Shown: positions 42,190 to 49,247, counted from the first letter of the stretch. The stretch is 64,000 nucleotides of DNA from an uncultured Ruminococcus sp. (GCA_902785365.1 CACZYC010000001.1:124001-188000); one strand, 5' to 3'. Notes: generated by a model not told the origin, from the sequence alone. Program-made: numbers and translations.

Positions 42190-42732
42190 TTATCCGAAAT
42201 ATCTCTTAAGAAGTCCTGCAAAGCCCGCGCCGTGTCTTGCCTCGTCCTTAGCCATCTCGTGAACTGTATCGTGAATAGCGTCAAGGTTCTGAGCCTTTGC
42301 TCTCTTAGCGAGGTCAAACTTGCCTTCGCAAGCGCCCGCCTCAGCGTCAGCGCGCATTTTGAGGTTCTTCTCTGTGGAGTCTGTAACAACCTCGCCGAGG
42401 AGCTCAGCGAACTTAGCTGCGTGAACAGCCTCCTCAAGACCATACTTCTCAAATGCAGCGGCGATTTCGGGATAACCCTCGCGGTCGGCTACTCTCGCCA
42501 TAGCAAGGTACATACCAACCTCTGTGCACTCGCCTGTGAAGTTGTCGCGTAAGTCCTTGATGATGTCTTCGCTTACGCCCTGAGCCTCACCTACAATATG
42601 CATTGTAGCGTAGTCAGCCTCACCCTTAACCTCGTTGAACTTTGAGGCGGGAGCCTTACAGATAGGGCACTGCTCGGGAGCCGCGTCGCCCTCGTGAACA
42701 TATCCGCATACGGAACATACAAATTTCTTCAT
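42190..42732 (-). CDS. rubrerythrin (rubredoxin domain first)
   Basis: A non-haem di-iron peroxidase protecting anaerobes from H2O2. 180 residues: an N-terminal rubredoxin-like domain with CSVCGYVH and CPICKAP, then the ferritin-like four-helix domain with Glu/ExxH-type ligands ([42 protein letters not shown]). The reversed order (rubredoxin first) is that of clostridial reverse rubrerythrins. SD AAAGGAGG and a promoter at 42766-42794. Confidence 0.93.
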   Translation of the reverse strand: MKKFVCSVCGYVHEGDAAPEQCPICKAPASKFNEVKGEADYATMHIVGEAQGVSEDIIKDLRDNFTGECTEVGMYLAMARVADREGYPEIAAAFEKYGLEEAVHAAKFAELLGEVVTDSTEKNLKMRADAEAGACEGKFDLAKRAKAQNLDAIHDTVHEMAKDEARHGAGFAGLLKRYFG

Positions 42733-42765
42733 AATGGAAAATCCTCCTTTAAAATGTTAATTTTA

Positions 42766-42794
42766 TCATAACATTTCAAAATCTTTTTGTAAAG
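42766..42794 (-). promoter_or_regulatory. promoter for rubrerythrin
   Basis: Reverse strand TTTACA (42789-42794), 17-bp spacer, TATGAT (42766-42771). No clear PerR box. Confidence 0.65.
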
Positions 42795-42860
42795 CGAATT
42801 TGTAATAAATTATCCATTTATGAATATAATTTACAAAATTGATTCAGAAAGGATTTTTTT

Positions 42861-43403
42861 ATGCCGAATATTTATCTCAGTCCGTCCCTGCAGGAGTGGA
42901 ATCCGTACGTTGACGGAGGCAACGAGGAGTATTATATGAACCTTATAGCGGACGCTATGGAACCGTATCTGAAAGCGAGCGGAATCAGTTTTACCCGAAA
43001 CTCTCCCGAAATGACCTTGCGCCAGGCGATTAACGAGAGCAATATGGGTAACTATGACTTGCACCTTGCGATTCACTCAAACGCCTCGGGTGAGAACAGC
43101 GCGGGGCAAAACAGGGGAGTGGAGGTATACTACTACCCGGGAAGCGCGAAGGGACAGGGCTTAGCGGAAACTCTGGCGACCAATTTTTCCGACCTCTATC
43201 CTATTCCCGAACGAGTACGAACCATTCCGACAACCACCCTTGGTGAGCTTCGCCTTACGCGCGCTCCCGCCGCGCTGATAGAGGTAGCCTACCACGACAA
43301 TCTCGACGACGCGCGCTGGATTCGCGACAACATAAACAATATAGCCCGCAACCTCTCAAAATCTGTCGCGGAAACGCTGGGTGTGACATTTGTTGAACCT
43401 TGA
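42861..43403 (+). CDS. N-acetylmuramoyl-L-alanine amidase (Amidase_3-like), no signal peptide
   Basis: A 180-residue zinc amidase-type protein: the N-terminal INYLSPS-like block reads IYLSPSLQEWNPYVDGGNEEYY (first Zn ligand region), then LHLAIHSNAS (Zn His), GVEVYYYPGS and the catalytic Glu in PAALIEVAYHDN. No signal peptide or membrane segment is present, so it may be released by lysis, exported another way, or used in spore or cortex processing. SD AGAAAGGA. Single gene. Confidence 0.85.
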   Translation: MPNIYLSPSLQEWNPYVDGGNEEYYMNLIADAMEPYLKASGISFTRNSPEMTLRQAINESNMGNYDLHLAIHSNASGENSAGQNRGVEVYYYPGSAKGQGLAETLATNFSDLYPIPERVRTIPTTTLGELRLTRAPAALIEVAYHDNLDDARWIRDNINNIARNLSKSVAETLGVTFVEP

Positions 43404-43427
43404 AATAATATGTATTTGTGATATAAT
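43400..43427 (+). promoter_or_regulatory. promoter for the LUD-domain gene
   Basis: TTGAAA at 43400-43405 (overlapping the amidase stop), 16-bp spacer, TATAAT at 43422-43427. Confidence 0.6.
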
Positions 43428-43484
43428 ATGAATAAATGAATTGCACCTCATAAAGAGGGCGCTATATGAAAAGGAAGTGCAGTT

Positions 43485-44147
43485 ATGACAACCGTAATGG
43501 AATCAATAATCAAGAAAACAATGGAAAACTTACAAAAAAACAATATAAAACCGTTTTATGTTGAGAAGAAAGAGGATGTTCTTCCTCTTATCAGAACGCT
43601 GGTGAACGAGGGCGATACAGTCTCAAACGGCGGTTCGGTAACGCTCAAACAGACAGGTGTTATGGATGAACTCAAAAGCGGAAGATACAACTATCTCGAC
43701 CGTTCGCGCGAGGGTATAACTCCCGAGGAGATTGAGCAGGTTTACCGCGATACATACAGCGCCGACGTGTACTTTGCTTCTTCAAACGCGATTACAGAGA
43801 GCGGTTATCTTTATAACGTAGACGGTAACTCCAACCGTGTCTCCGCTATACTCTACGGTCCCAAGAGCGTTGTGCTTGTATGCGGATACAATAAGATAGT
43901 TAAAGACCTTGACGAGGCGGTCAAGCGCGTCAAGACCTGCGCCGCTCCTCCCAATACAGTCAGACTTAATTGCGAGACATATTGCGCCGAAAAGGGCAGT
44001 TGCGTATCTATGAATATAGACGGAGGCGAGTATTGCGACGGCTGTCATTCCAAGGACAGAATCTGCTGTAACTTTGTAATATCCGCTCAACAGCGTCATA
44101 TCGACAGAATCAAGGTTATCATCGTAGGCGAAGAACTGGGATATTAA
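43485..44147 (+). CDS. LUD-domain protein (lactate-utilisation/YkgG-like)
   Basis: A 220-residue member of the LUD (DUF162) family, whose better-known relatives are LutC-type subunits of lactate oxidation. Seen: EGDTVSNGGSVTLKQTGVMDELKSG, VYFASSNAITESG and the terminal SVVLVCGYNKIVKDLDEAVKRV block. A C-terminal Cys-rich stretch (NCETYCAEKGSCVSM...YCDGCHSKDRICC) could hold a metal or Fe-S cluster. There are no lutA/lutB neighbours, so it acts alone here. SD AAGGAAG. Confidence 0.85.
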   Translation: MTTVMESIIKKTMENLQKNNIKPFYVEKKEDVLPLIRTLVNEGDTVSNGGSVTLKQTGVMDELKSGRYNYLDRSREGITPEEIEQVYRDTYSADVYFASSNAITESGYLYNVDGNSNRVSAILYGPKSVVLVCGYNKIVKDLDEAVKRVKTCAAPPNTVRLNCETYCAEKGSCVSMNIDGGEYCDGCHSKDRICCNFVISAQQRHIDRIKVIIVGEELGY

Positions 44148-44154
44148 CAAAAAA

Positions 44155-44371
44155 AGGCTTCCCTTGGGAATTTCCCCTGCTAGGGGAAATGTCACGAAGT
44201 GACAAAAGGGTTGCCGTCTCCCGCAAGGGAAAAGCTGTCGAGCGTAGCGAGACTGAAGAGGGTCAACTTTAGAAAAACTCGTTTTATCAAGCGTGAGATA
44301 CTAATCTGTTTTACAAGTGGACCCTCTCCCGACACGCCTACGGCGTGCCACCCTCCCCCGAGGGAGGGCTT
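44155..44371. mobile_element. composite gene-less CCCTTGGGG element (about 217 bp)
   Basis: The outer left end (GGCTTCCCTTGGGAATTTCCCC...) is followed by a second, internal left arm (AAAAGCTGTCGAG, GAAGAGGGTCAACTTTAG), a core aligning with the 6332-6487 copy, and the right arm (ACAAGTGGACCCTCTCCC, CACGCC..GGCGTG, CCCTCCCCCGAGGGAGGG). It looks like one copy inserted into, or recombined with, another. It begins 8 bp after the LUD stop. Confidence 0.75.
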
Positions 44372-44373
44372 AT

Positions 44374-44487
44374 TTACTGCTCATTACAGTCTTTTTTGTT
44401 CTGATTATTCTGCTGGTTTTTATTTTCGCTCTGGCGGTCTTTCTTGTTCTGATTCTGCTTTGTCTGCTTATCCTGATAATTACTCAC
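44374..44487 (-). CDS. 37-aa Asn/Gln/Lys-rich peptide
   Basis: GTG start with a near-perfect SD (AAGGAGGTGATTACC), encoding MSNYQDKQTKQNQNKKDR... and ending KKDCNEQ. About two thirds of residues are N, Q, K or D; there is no hydrophobic segment. The strong translation signal supports a real gene. Such composition recalls small spore-associated or disordered proteins, but I do not recognise the family. Confidence 0.6.
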   Translation of the reverse strand: MSNYQDKQTKQNQNKKDRQSENKNQQNNQNKKDCNEQ

Positions 44488-44549
44488 GGTAATCACCTCC
44501 TTGTGACTGCTAGTATTTTTACCGATAACAGTATATTTATGCGTTAAAT

Positions 44550-45866
44550 ATGGAAAATTTTTTAAATCGAATGAAATCAATGCTCGGCGACGAGTACGAC
44601 GATTACTTAGAATACTATAACAGCTCCGACAATTTCAGAGGGCTCAGAGTCAATACACTGAAATGTTCTGCGGACAAGCTTAAATCACTTCTTGACTTTG
44701 AGCTTGAGCCCACGCCTTTCTGTGAGGACGGATTTTATATTCCGCCCTTTGTTTCTTCTGTGGGCAACAATCCGCTCCACCACGCTGGGGCGTTTTATGT
44801 TCAGGAACCGTCGGCGACTTCGGCGGTAACTATGCTGGATGTAAAGAAAGGCGACAAGGTTCTTGACCTTTGCGCCGCTCCGGGCGGAAAAAGCACCCAA
44901 ATCGCCGCCAAGCTACGCGGCGAGGGACTTTTGTGGAGCAATGAGATTGTCCGAAACAGAGCTATAATTCTTTTATCGAATATTGAACGCATGGGAGTAA
45001 GAAACAGCGTAGTGTCAAACTGCCGTCCCGATATCCTGTGCGAAAGGCTGAGCGGATATTTTGACAAGGTGCTTGTGGACGCGCCGTGCAGCGGCGAGGG
45101 AATGTTCCGAAAGAACAGCGCCGCGCAGGAGTGGAGCATCGAACACGTCAGGAGCTGCGCCGAACGTCAGCTGAAAATTCTCAACTCCGCCAGGTATACG
45201 CTCAAAGGCGGCGGCGTTCTGGTGTACTCAACCTGCACGTTTTCACAGGAGGAAAACGAGGGAGTAATCACCGAGTTTCTTAAGCAGAATCCCGACTTTG
45301 AAATTGAGGACAGCGGGGTAACTTTCGGCAGACCGACGCTCGGGTACGCCCGACGTATTTTCCCGATGGACGGGGGAGAGGGACACTTCGCCGTGAAGCT
45401 CCGCAAAACTTCCGATTGCCTTTCAGCTCCCGATAAGAGCCCCGAATCTTCAAAAATCCCCCAAAATATTTACGAATTTTACGACGATATTTTTAATAAC
45501 AGACCGTTCGGAGAAAATCTTGAAATTATAGGCGACAAGGTCATCGCCGCGGGGTTTAACATTCCCGATACAAGAGGTCTGCCAATCCTTAACAAGGGCG
45601 TAAAACTCGGCGAAATCAGGAAGAACCGAATAGAGCCCTGTCATCAGGCTTTTATGGCGGCAAAACCCGAACAGCTCAACCGCGTGATTGACTTTGACGT
45701 CAACAGCGATGAAATCAAAAAGTTTATTCACGGCGAACAGCTTAACATCAGCGGCGATATCAAAGGCTACACCGCCGTAGCTGTAAACGGTATAACAGCG
45801 GGCTTCGGCAAGGCGTCGAACTTCGTGCTGAAAAACAAATACCCCAAAGGTTTAAGAACTCTATGA
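44550..45866 (+). CDS. RsmF/NOL1-NOP2-sun family rRNA cytosine-C5 methyltransferase
   Basis: A 438-residue SAM-dependent RNA methyltransferase. Seen: FRGLRVNTLK, the SAM-binding DLCAAPGGKSTQIA, VDAPCSGEGMFRK (catalytic-loop Cys), and YSTCTFSQEENEGV (second Cys), followed by ~150 residues resembling the RsmF C-terminal PUA-type part. It probably makes m5C in 16S rRNA. No good SD precedes the ATG at 44550. It overlaps rsmA by 4 nt, pairing two 16S rRNA modifiers. Confidence 0.88.
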   Translation: MENFLNRMKSMLGDEYDDYLEYYNSSDNFRGLRVNTLKCSADKLKSLLDFELEPTPFCEDGFYIPPFVSSVGNNPLHHAGAFYVQEPSATSAVTMLDVKKGDKVLDLCAAPGGKSTQIAAKLRGEGLLWSNEIVRNRAIILLSNIERMGVRNSVVSNCRPDILCERLSGYFDKVLVDAPCSGEGMFRKNSAAQEWSIEHVRSCAERQLKILNSARYTLKGGGVLVYSTCTFSQEENEGVITEFLKQNPDFEIEDSGVTFGRPTLGYARRIFPMDGGEGHFAVKLRKTSDCLSAPDKSPESSKIPQNIYEFYDDIFNNRPFGENLEIIGDKVIAAGFNIPDTRGLPILNKGVKLGEIRKNRIEPCHQAFMAAKPEQLNRVIDFDVNSDEIKKFIHGEQLNISGDIKGYTAVAVNGITAGFGKASNFVLKNKYPKGLRTL

Positions 45867-46714
45867 GAAATCTTTCAAACATCGGTACAATTAAAGAAAT
45901 TTTGTCCCGCCACGGCTTCAGCTTTTCCAAAAAACTGGGACAGAACTTCCTCGTCAATCCCTCCGTATGCCCGCGTATGGCTGAGCTAAGCGGAGCGGGC
46001 GAGGGAGTAGGCGTAATTGAAATCGGGCCCGGAATCGGCGTGCTTACACAGGAGCTTTGCGCTATCAGCGATAAAGTAGTCGCGGTCGAAATCGACACCC
46101 GCCTTGTTCCTGTGCTTGAGGAAACAATGGAGGGTTTCGACAACTTCAAGCTCGTTAACGCCGACGTTATGGAGCTCGACCTGAACAAGTTGATTGAGCG
46201 TGAGTTTAATGATATGAAAGTAGTAGTCTGCGCTAACCTGCCGTACTACATCACATCTCCCGTGATTATGAAACTGCTTGAGGACAAGCTCCCCATAGAG
46301 GCGATAACCGTTATGGTTCAGAAGGAAGCCGCCGAGCGGATTTGCGCCCGCGTCGGTACGCGAGCGGGCGGCGCGGTAACAGCGGCTGTGAATTTTTACA
46401 GCGACCCCGAGCTTCTTTTCAAGGTCAGCGCGGGTTCGTTTATGCCCGCTCCAAAGGTGGATTCAGCGGTTATCAGGCTTAATGTTCATAAAGAACCCAA
46501 ATATGTATTGACAGATGAGAAAAAATTCTTTAAAATAATAAAAGCGGCGTTTTCCCAGCGCAGAAAGACCGTCGCTAATTCCTTGAGCTCAACGCTCGGT
46601 GTGGATAAATCCGAGGTTGTCAAAGCGCTTGAGGAGTGCGGAATCAGCCCCGCGGCAAGGGCTGAGAACCTCTGTATGGACGACTTTACAGCTTTAGCGG
46701 AGAGGATAGTATGA
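45863..46714 (+). CDS. rsmA: 16S rRNA (A1518/A1519-N6,N6)-dimethyltransferase
   Basis: KsgA/RsmA, which dimethylates two adjacent adenines in helix 45 late in 30S assembly. 283 residues: KKLGQNFLVNP, SAM motif IEIGPGIGVLTQEL, VEIDTRLVPVLEE, catalytic NLPYYITSPVIMKLL, VMVQKEAAERI and a helical C-terminal domain. Overlaps both rsmF-like (ATGA) and the next small membrane gene. Confidence 0.96.
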   Translation: MRNLSNIGTIKEILSRHGFSFSKKLGQNFLVNPSVCPRMAELSGAGEGVGVIEIGPGIGVLTQELCAISDKVVAVEIDTRLVPVLEETMEGFDNFKLVNADVMELDLNKLIEREFNDMKVVVCANLPYYITSPVIMKLLEDKLPIEAITVMVQKEAAERICARVGTRAGGAVTAAVNFYSDPELLFKVSAGSFMPAPKVDSAVIRLNVHKEPKYVLTDEKKFFKIIKAAFSQRRKTVANSLSSTLGVDKSEVVKALEECGISPAARAENLCMDDFTALAERIV

Positions 46715-46920
46715 TTACAAAAAAGTTCTTGTTATTTACCATATCCTTGGTGCTTTTCGGAGTATCTTTCGTTTCGCTAATTTGCGCTATGGTGCTCCAC
46801 GCGGTAATGGGTGACGAATCATTGGCGCCCGCTATTATCGCGGGAATATCTTTCGCGTCCTCGTTTATAGCTGTAATTTCTATTTGCTTGTTCAGTAAGG
46901 GAAAGGGGGAGAAGCAATGA
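46711..46920 (+). CDS. small membrane protein, two spans
   Basis: A 69-residue protein with two hydrophobic segments (LLFTISLVLFGVSFVSLICAM; PAIIAGISFASSFIAVISICL) and a basic tail (KGKGEKQ). ATG overlaps the rsmA stop and its own stop overlaps the next start, so it is translated within the same operon. Family not recognised. Confidence 0.75.
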   Translation: MITKKFLLFTISLVLFGVSFVSLICAMVLHAVMGDESLAPAIIAGISFASSFIAVISICLFSKGKGEKQ

Positions 46921-47189
46921 AAACAAAGAGTGGAAAAAACTATTCAGGATTTCAGAAAGTAATGATTGTAATTGTACCTTTGATAGTTATGCTTCTCATT
47001 GCGTCCTTGGCAACGCTCGGCGCTATGTACTTTACCCATAATTTCGGCGGTTTCGGAATATTCAGCCCCGGCAATATCGTAATTATTATGGCGCTGTGCG
47101 CGGCGATTCTCGCGATAGTCGGCGTAATATTCTCATTTGTTACCGTTGGCAAAGAACCCGATGATGACGCGGACGAAATAACAGAATAA
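46917..47189 (+). CDS. small membrane protein, two spans, acidic tail
   Basis: A 90-residue protein with two membrane spans (MIVIVPLIVMLLIASLATLGA; GNIVIIMALCAAILAIVGVIF) and an acidic tail (DDDADEITE). Last gene of the rsmF-like/rsmA operon. Together with the preceding protein it looks like a coupled membrane pair of unknown function. Confidence 0.75.
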   Translation: MKTKSGKNYSGFQKVMIVIVPLIVMLLIASLATLGAMYFTHNFGGFGIFSPGNIVIIMALCAAILAIVGVIFSFVTVGKEPDDDADEITE

Positions 47190-47210
47190 ATTTAAAATAT
47201 AAAATGATAA

Positions 47211-47234
47211 AAGCTCCCGAAAGGGAGCTTTTTA
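47211..47234 (+). terminator. terminator of the rsmA operon
   Basis: AAGCTCCC/GGGAGCTT with a GAAA tetraloop, then TTT. Confidence 0.9.
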
Positions 47235-47250
47235 AAATGCGGAAAAACTA

Positions 47251-47278
47251 TTGCAAATTAGAACATATGTGTTATAAT
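47251..47278 (+). promoter_or_regulatory. promoter of the small toxin-like transcript
   Basis: TTGCAA at 47251-47256, 16-bp spacer, TATAAT at 47273-47278; start predicted near 47285, exactly where the inverted repeat begins. Confidence 0.75.
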
Positions 47279-47382
47279 ATTTTCACGGAGTTGTCCGAAC
47301 ATATAACGGAAGCGGTTAGCCTCTTTTGCTTTCTCTTCACTTAGCTTATTTAAAGCATAAAGCTTAGAGTACGCGAGAGGGG

Positions 47383-47463
47383 GTGAGTACCCTGATTGAA
47401 GAAATAATTGCCTTATTATTTTTGGTAATTCTTTTGGAGATCATTAAGTACATAAAAAAATAA
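47383..47463 (+). CDS. small hydrophobic peptide, type I toxin-like (Fst-like)
   Basis: GTG at 47383 gives the 26-residue MSTLIEEIIALLFLVILLEI + IKYIKK; CTG at 47392 would give 23 residues and is better spaced from the SD AGGGGGTGAG. One hydrophobic helix with a short charged N-terminus and a Lys-rich tail. The pattern L..xIIA..F....LE.I resembles the Fst toxin family of the par locus and related type I toxins that insert into membranes. An in-frame TAG at 47365 excludes a longer protein. The stop codon lies in the terminator stem. Confidence 0.65.
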   Translation: MSTLIEEIIALLFLVILLEIIKYIKK

Positions 47464-47494
47464 CCGCACCCTGCTAAAAGTCGCGGTTATTTTT
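47456..47494. terminator. bidirectional terminator shared by toxin mRNA and antisense RNA
   Basis: Twelve-bp stem AAAAATAACCGC/GCGGTTATTTTT with a 15-nt loop, T-rich on both strands. Confidence 0.85.
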
Positions 47495-47546
47495 GTAAAA
47501 TAATCAAAACTTGAGGCTAACCGTTGTTCGGTCAACTCCATTTCTG
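47456..47546 (-). ncRNA. predicted antisense RNA of the type I locus
   Basis: A reverse-strand promoter (47552-47579) would start a transcript near 47545 that runs over the shared terminator and covers the 3' end of the toxin message (~90 nt). There is no ORF in it. The overlap at 3' ends is the arrangement of Fst/RNA II and TxpA/RatA-type pairs. Predicted from promoter and terminator only. Confidence 0.5.
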
Positions 47547-47551
47547 TTTAT

Positions 47552-47579
47552 ATTATAGCACACTCCCCAAAAAAGTCAA
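47552..47579 (-). promoter_or_regulatory. promoter of the antisense RNA
   Basis: Reverse strand TTGACT (47574-47579), 16-bp spacer, TATAAT (47552-47557). Confidence 0.75.
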
Positions 47580-47615
47580 CAACTATCAACTATTAATTAT
47601 TAACTTTCAACTCAC

Positions 47616-48104
47616 TTACAAATCAGGCAGCTCGGGAGCGGTCTCAATCCCCTCGTCATCAACAACAATGGTTGGAATCTCGTCCTCCACAGCGTCGCTG
47701 TTTGTTTTGCTTGAGGATGAACTCTTGCTGCCGGACTTTGAACTGCTCTTTGACTTGGAAGAGCTTGAACTTTTTGTGCCAGAGGAGCTTGAGGAACTTT
47801 TCCCCGCGTTTTTGCTTTTTTTAGTGCCGGGGTGAGACGCCACATATTCGTCAACGTCAACCGCGCTTCCGCTTGAATCCGTTACGGAGACAATCCCGCC
47901 GTCCTTGTCCTTGACGATTGTGTTGCCGTCCTTGTCCTTTTCAACAGTGCCGCCGTCGGCGGTAGTTTCAACAACCTTGGCAGTCTTGGAGCTTTGCGAT
48001 GTGGTGGTCTTGTCCTTTTTCTCGACATTAACGCTGCAGGAGCAGCCCGCCGTCACCGCCATAATCAATACAGCGGAAATCATTATCGCGAGTATTCTTT
48101 TCAT
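47616..48104 (-). CDS. Ser/Lys-rich putative lipoprotein
   Basis: A 162-residue exported protein: basic start, hydrophobic core, lipobox VTAGC with a CSC pair, then a Thr/Lys linker (EKDKDGNTIVKDKDGG) and a long Ser/Lys low-complexity block, ending in an acidic PTIVVDDEGIETAPELPDL tail. The start at 48104 has SD AAGGAAG. Probably a disordered surface lipoprotein. No enzymatic domain. Confidence 0.7.
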   Translation of the reverse strand: MKRILAIMISAVLIMAVTAGCSCSVNVEKKDKTTTSQSSKTAKVVETTADGGTVEKDKDGNTIVKDKDGGIVSVTDSSGSAVDVDEYVASHPGTKKSKNAGKSSSSSSGTKSSSSSKSKSSSKSGSKSSSSSKTNSDAVEDEIPTIVVDDEGIETAPELPDL

Positions 48105-48170
48105 AAAAAACACTTCCTTAAAAGGTTATAGCTCAATTATAATACAATCCCCAAAATTGTCAAGCAAATA

Positions 48171-48322
48171 GGCTTCCCTTGGGAAATCCCCCTTTTAAAG
48201 GGTAGTACGTCGCGGGCGTGACGGATGAGGTGCGTATTGCTAAAAGTATTCTCTTGTTTTTTCATAATATGGACCCTCTTCCGCCTCGCTTTGCTCGGCA
48301 CCTTCCCCCAAGGGAAGGCTTT
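48171..48322. mobile_element. gene-less CCCTTGGGG element (about 152 bp)
   Basis: Left arm GGCTTCCCTTGGG (slightly decayed), core with GTGCGTATTGCTAAAAGTATTC and TTTTTTCATAATATGG, right arm GGACCCTCTTCCGCCTCGCT + TTGCTCGG...CCCCCAAGGGAAGGC. Its core is repeated at 48842-48921. Confidence 0.7.
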
Positions 48323-48362
48323 TCTTTTATTCTATAAACACTTCTCCCAAAAGCCAAGCAAA

Positions 48363-48816
48363 AGCCCTCCCTTGGGGGAGGGTGGCACGCCGAAGGCGTG
48401 ACGGGAGAGGGTCCACTTGATTAAAGATTCAGATGATTGTAAATATCATCGCAGACTCCTCTGAAGTTTTTAAGTACCGTAAATCCCAGACTTTTCAGGT
48501 ATTCATCACGTTCTTTGTCTTTTTCAATTTGTTCATCGTTATCGTAATGCTGGGAACCGTCAAGCTCAATTATTATCTGAGCTTGATAGCAATAAAAGTC
48601 AACTATATACTTCCCGACAGCTTTTTGACGTCGGAATTTTACAGGAAGAGTGTTCAAAAAATCATACCAAAGATGTTTTTCTTCTTTGGTCATTTCTTTT
48701 CTTAGCTTTTGAGAGTTTTTTGTAAGGTGCGCGTTACTGTAGTTGTGCTCTTGTAATTTCATAGTTGACCCTCTTCCGCCTCGCTTTGCTCGGCACCTTC
48801 CCCCAAGGGAAGGCTT
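48363..48816 (-). mobile_element. complete inverted-repeat element carrying a DUF559 nuclease gene
   Basis: The left arm (48363-48420: AGCCCTCCCTTGGGGGAGGG, CACGCC..GGCGTG, GGGAGAGGGTCCACTTG) and right arm (48763-48816: AGTTGACCCTCTTCCG, ...CACCTTCCCCCAAGGGAAGG) are imperfect inverted repeats of ~55 bp. The nuclease gene fills the interior with no spare sequence: its stop is ~4 nt from one arm and its ATG abuts the other. Gene-less relatives lie at 6332, 18021, 44155 and 48171. Confidence 0.75.
48421..48762 (-). CDS. DUF559 family endonuclease-like protein
   Basis: A 113-residue PD-(D/E)xK/Vsr-like protein. Core: FRRQKAVGKYIVDFYC, then IIIELDGSQHYDNDEQIEKD, then ERDEYLKSLGFTVLKNF; the acidic D and E-x-D residues and the Gln/His positions of the family are kept, so it looks intact. 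The weak SD (AGAGGG) is provided by the terminal repeat itself. By family it would cut or nick DNA; a role in moving the element is my inference. A truncated duplicate of its 3' end is at ~49017-49062. Confidence 0.8.
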   Translation of the reverse strand: MKLQEHNYSNAHLTKNSQKLRKEMTKEEKHLWYDFLNTLPVKFRRQKAVGKYIVDFYCYQAQIIIELDGSQHYDNDEQIEKDKERDEYLKSLGFTVLKNFRGVCDDIYNHLNL

Positions 48817-48841
48817 TTCTTTTATTCTATAAACACTTCTT

Positions 48842-49064
48842 TAAAGGGTAGTACGCCGCGGGCGTGACGGATGAGGTGCGTATTGCTAAAAGTATTCTCT
48901 TGTTTTTTCATAATATGGACCCTCTCCCGACCTTTTTGCCGGACAAGACAGCAAAAAGCCCACCCTCCCTTGGGGGAGGGTGGCACGCCGAAGGCGTGAC
49001 GGGAGAGGGTCCACTTGATTAAAGATTCAGATGATTGTAAATATCATCGCAGATTCCTCTCTCA
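48842..49064. repeat. partial second copy of the 48.19-48.46 kb segment
   Basis: 48842-48921 repeats the core of the element at 48171, and 48959-49064 repeats the left arm plus the last ~45 bp of the DUF559 gene, both nearly identical, separated by a divergent GACCTTTTTGCCGGAC stretch. TTCTTTTATTCTATAAACAC also occurs twice (about 48321 and 48818). A tandem duplication followed by a deletion explains it. Confidence 0.75.
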
Positions 49065-49122
49065 TTTCTCATTTCTCCTTTCTCATTTCTCATCTCTCAT
49101 TTCCTCCCACCTCCCATTTAGT
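49060..49122. repeat. TCTCATTTC simple repeat
   Basis: About six degenerate tandem copies of TCTCATTTC, ending in CCTCCCACCTCCCATTT. No gene. This abuts the truncated DUF559 copy. Confidence 0.7.
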
Positions 49123-49201
49123 GTTTATGCACAAACCCAGCCCCCTCATCTTGTGCAAAAGTCCGAAAATTTAGAAATTTAGTTATAATTCTCTAAAATA
49201 C

Positions 49202-49231
49202 TTGCCAAAATAGTGACTTCTATGTTACAAT
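49202..49231 (+). promoter_or_regulatory. candidate promoter upstream of the giant gene
   Basis: TTGCCA at 49202-49207, 18-bp spacer, TACAAT at 49226-49231. It would give a ~300-nt leader before the giant gene. Confidence 0.45.
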
Positions 49232-49247
49232 GCTAGGGTAAATAATT

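Larger units (their letters stand above)
47287..47539. repeat. inverted repeats at the 5' ends of the two converging transcripts
   Basis: The left arm (47287-47323) contains GGAGTTG, CCGAAC and CGGTTAGCCTC. The right arm (47513-47539) is their reverse complement: GAGGCTAACCG, GTTCGG, CAACTCC. Both RNAs therefore begin with the same sequence, and a read-through + transcript could pair its two ends. A CTTAGCTTAT/ATAAAGCTTAG-type hairpin lies just before the start codon. Confidence 0.75.

Noticed and set aside
42733..42860. PerR operator upstream of rubrerythrin
   Set aside because: The TTATGATAAAATTAACA stretch departs too far from the TTATAATNATTATAA consensus.
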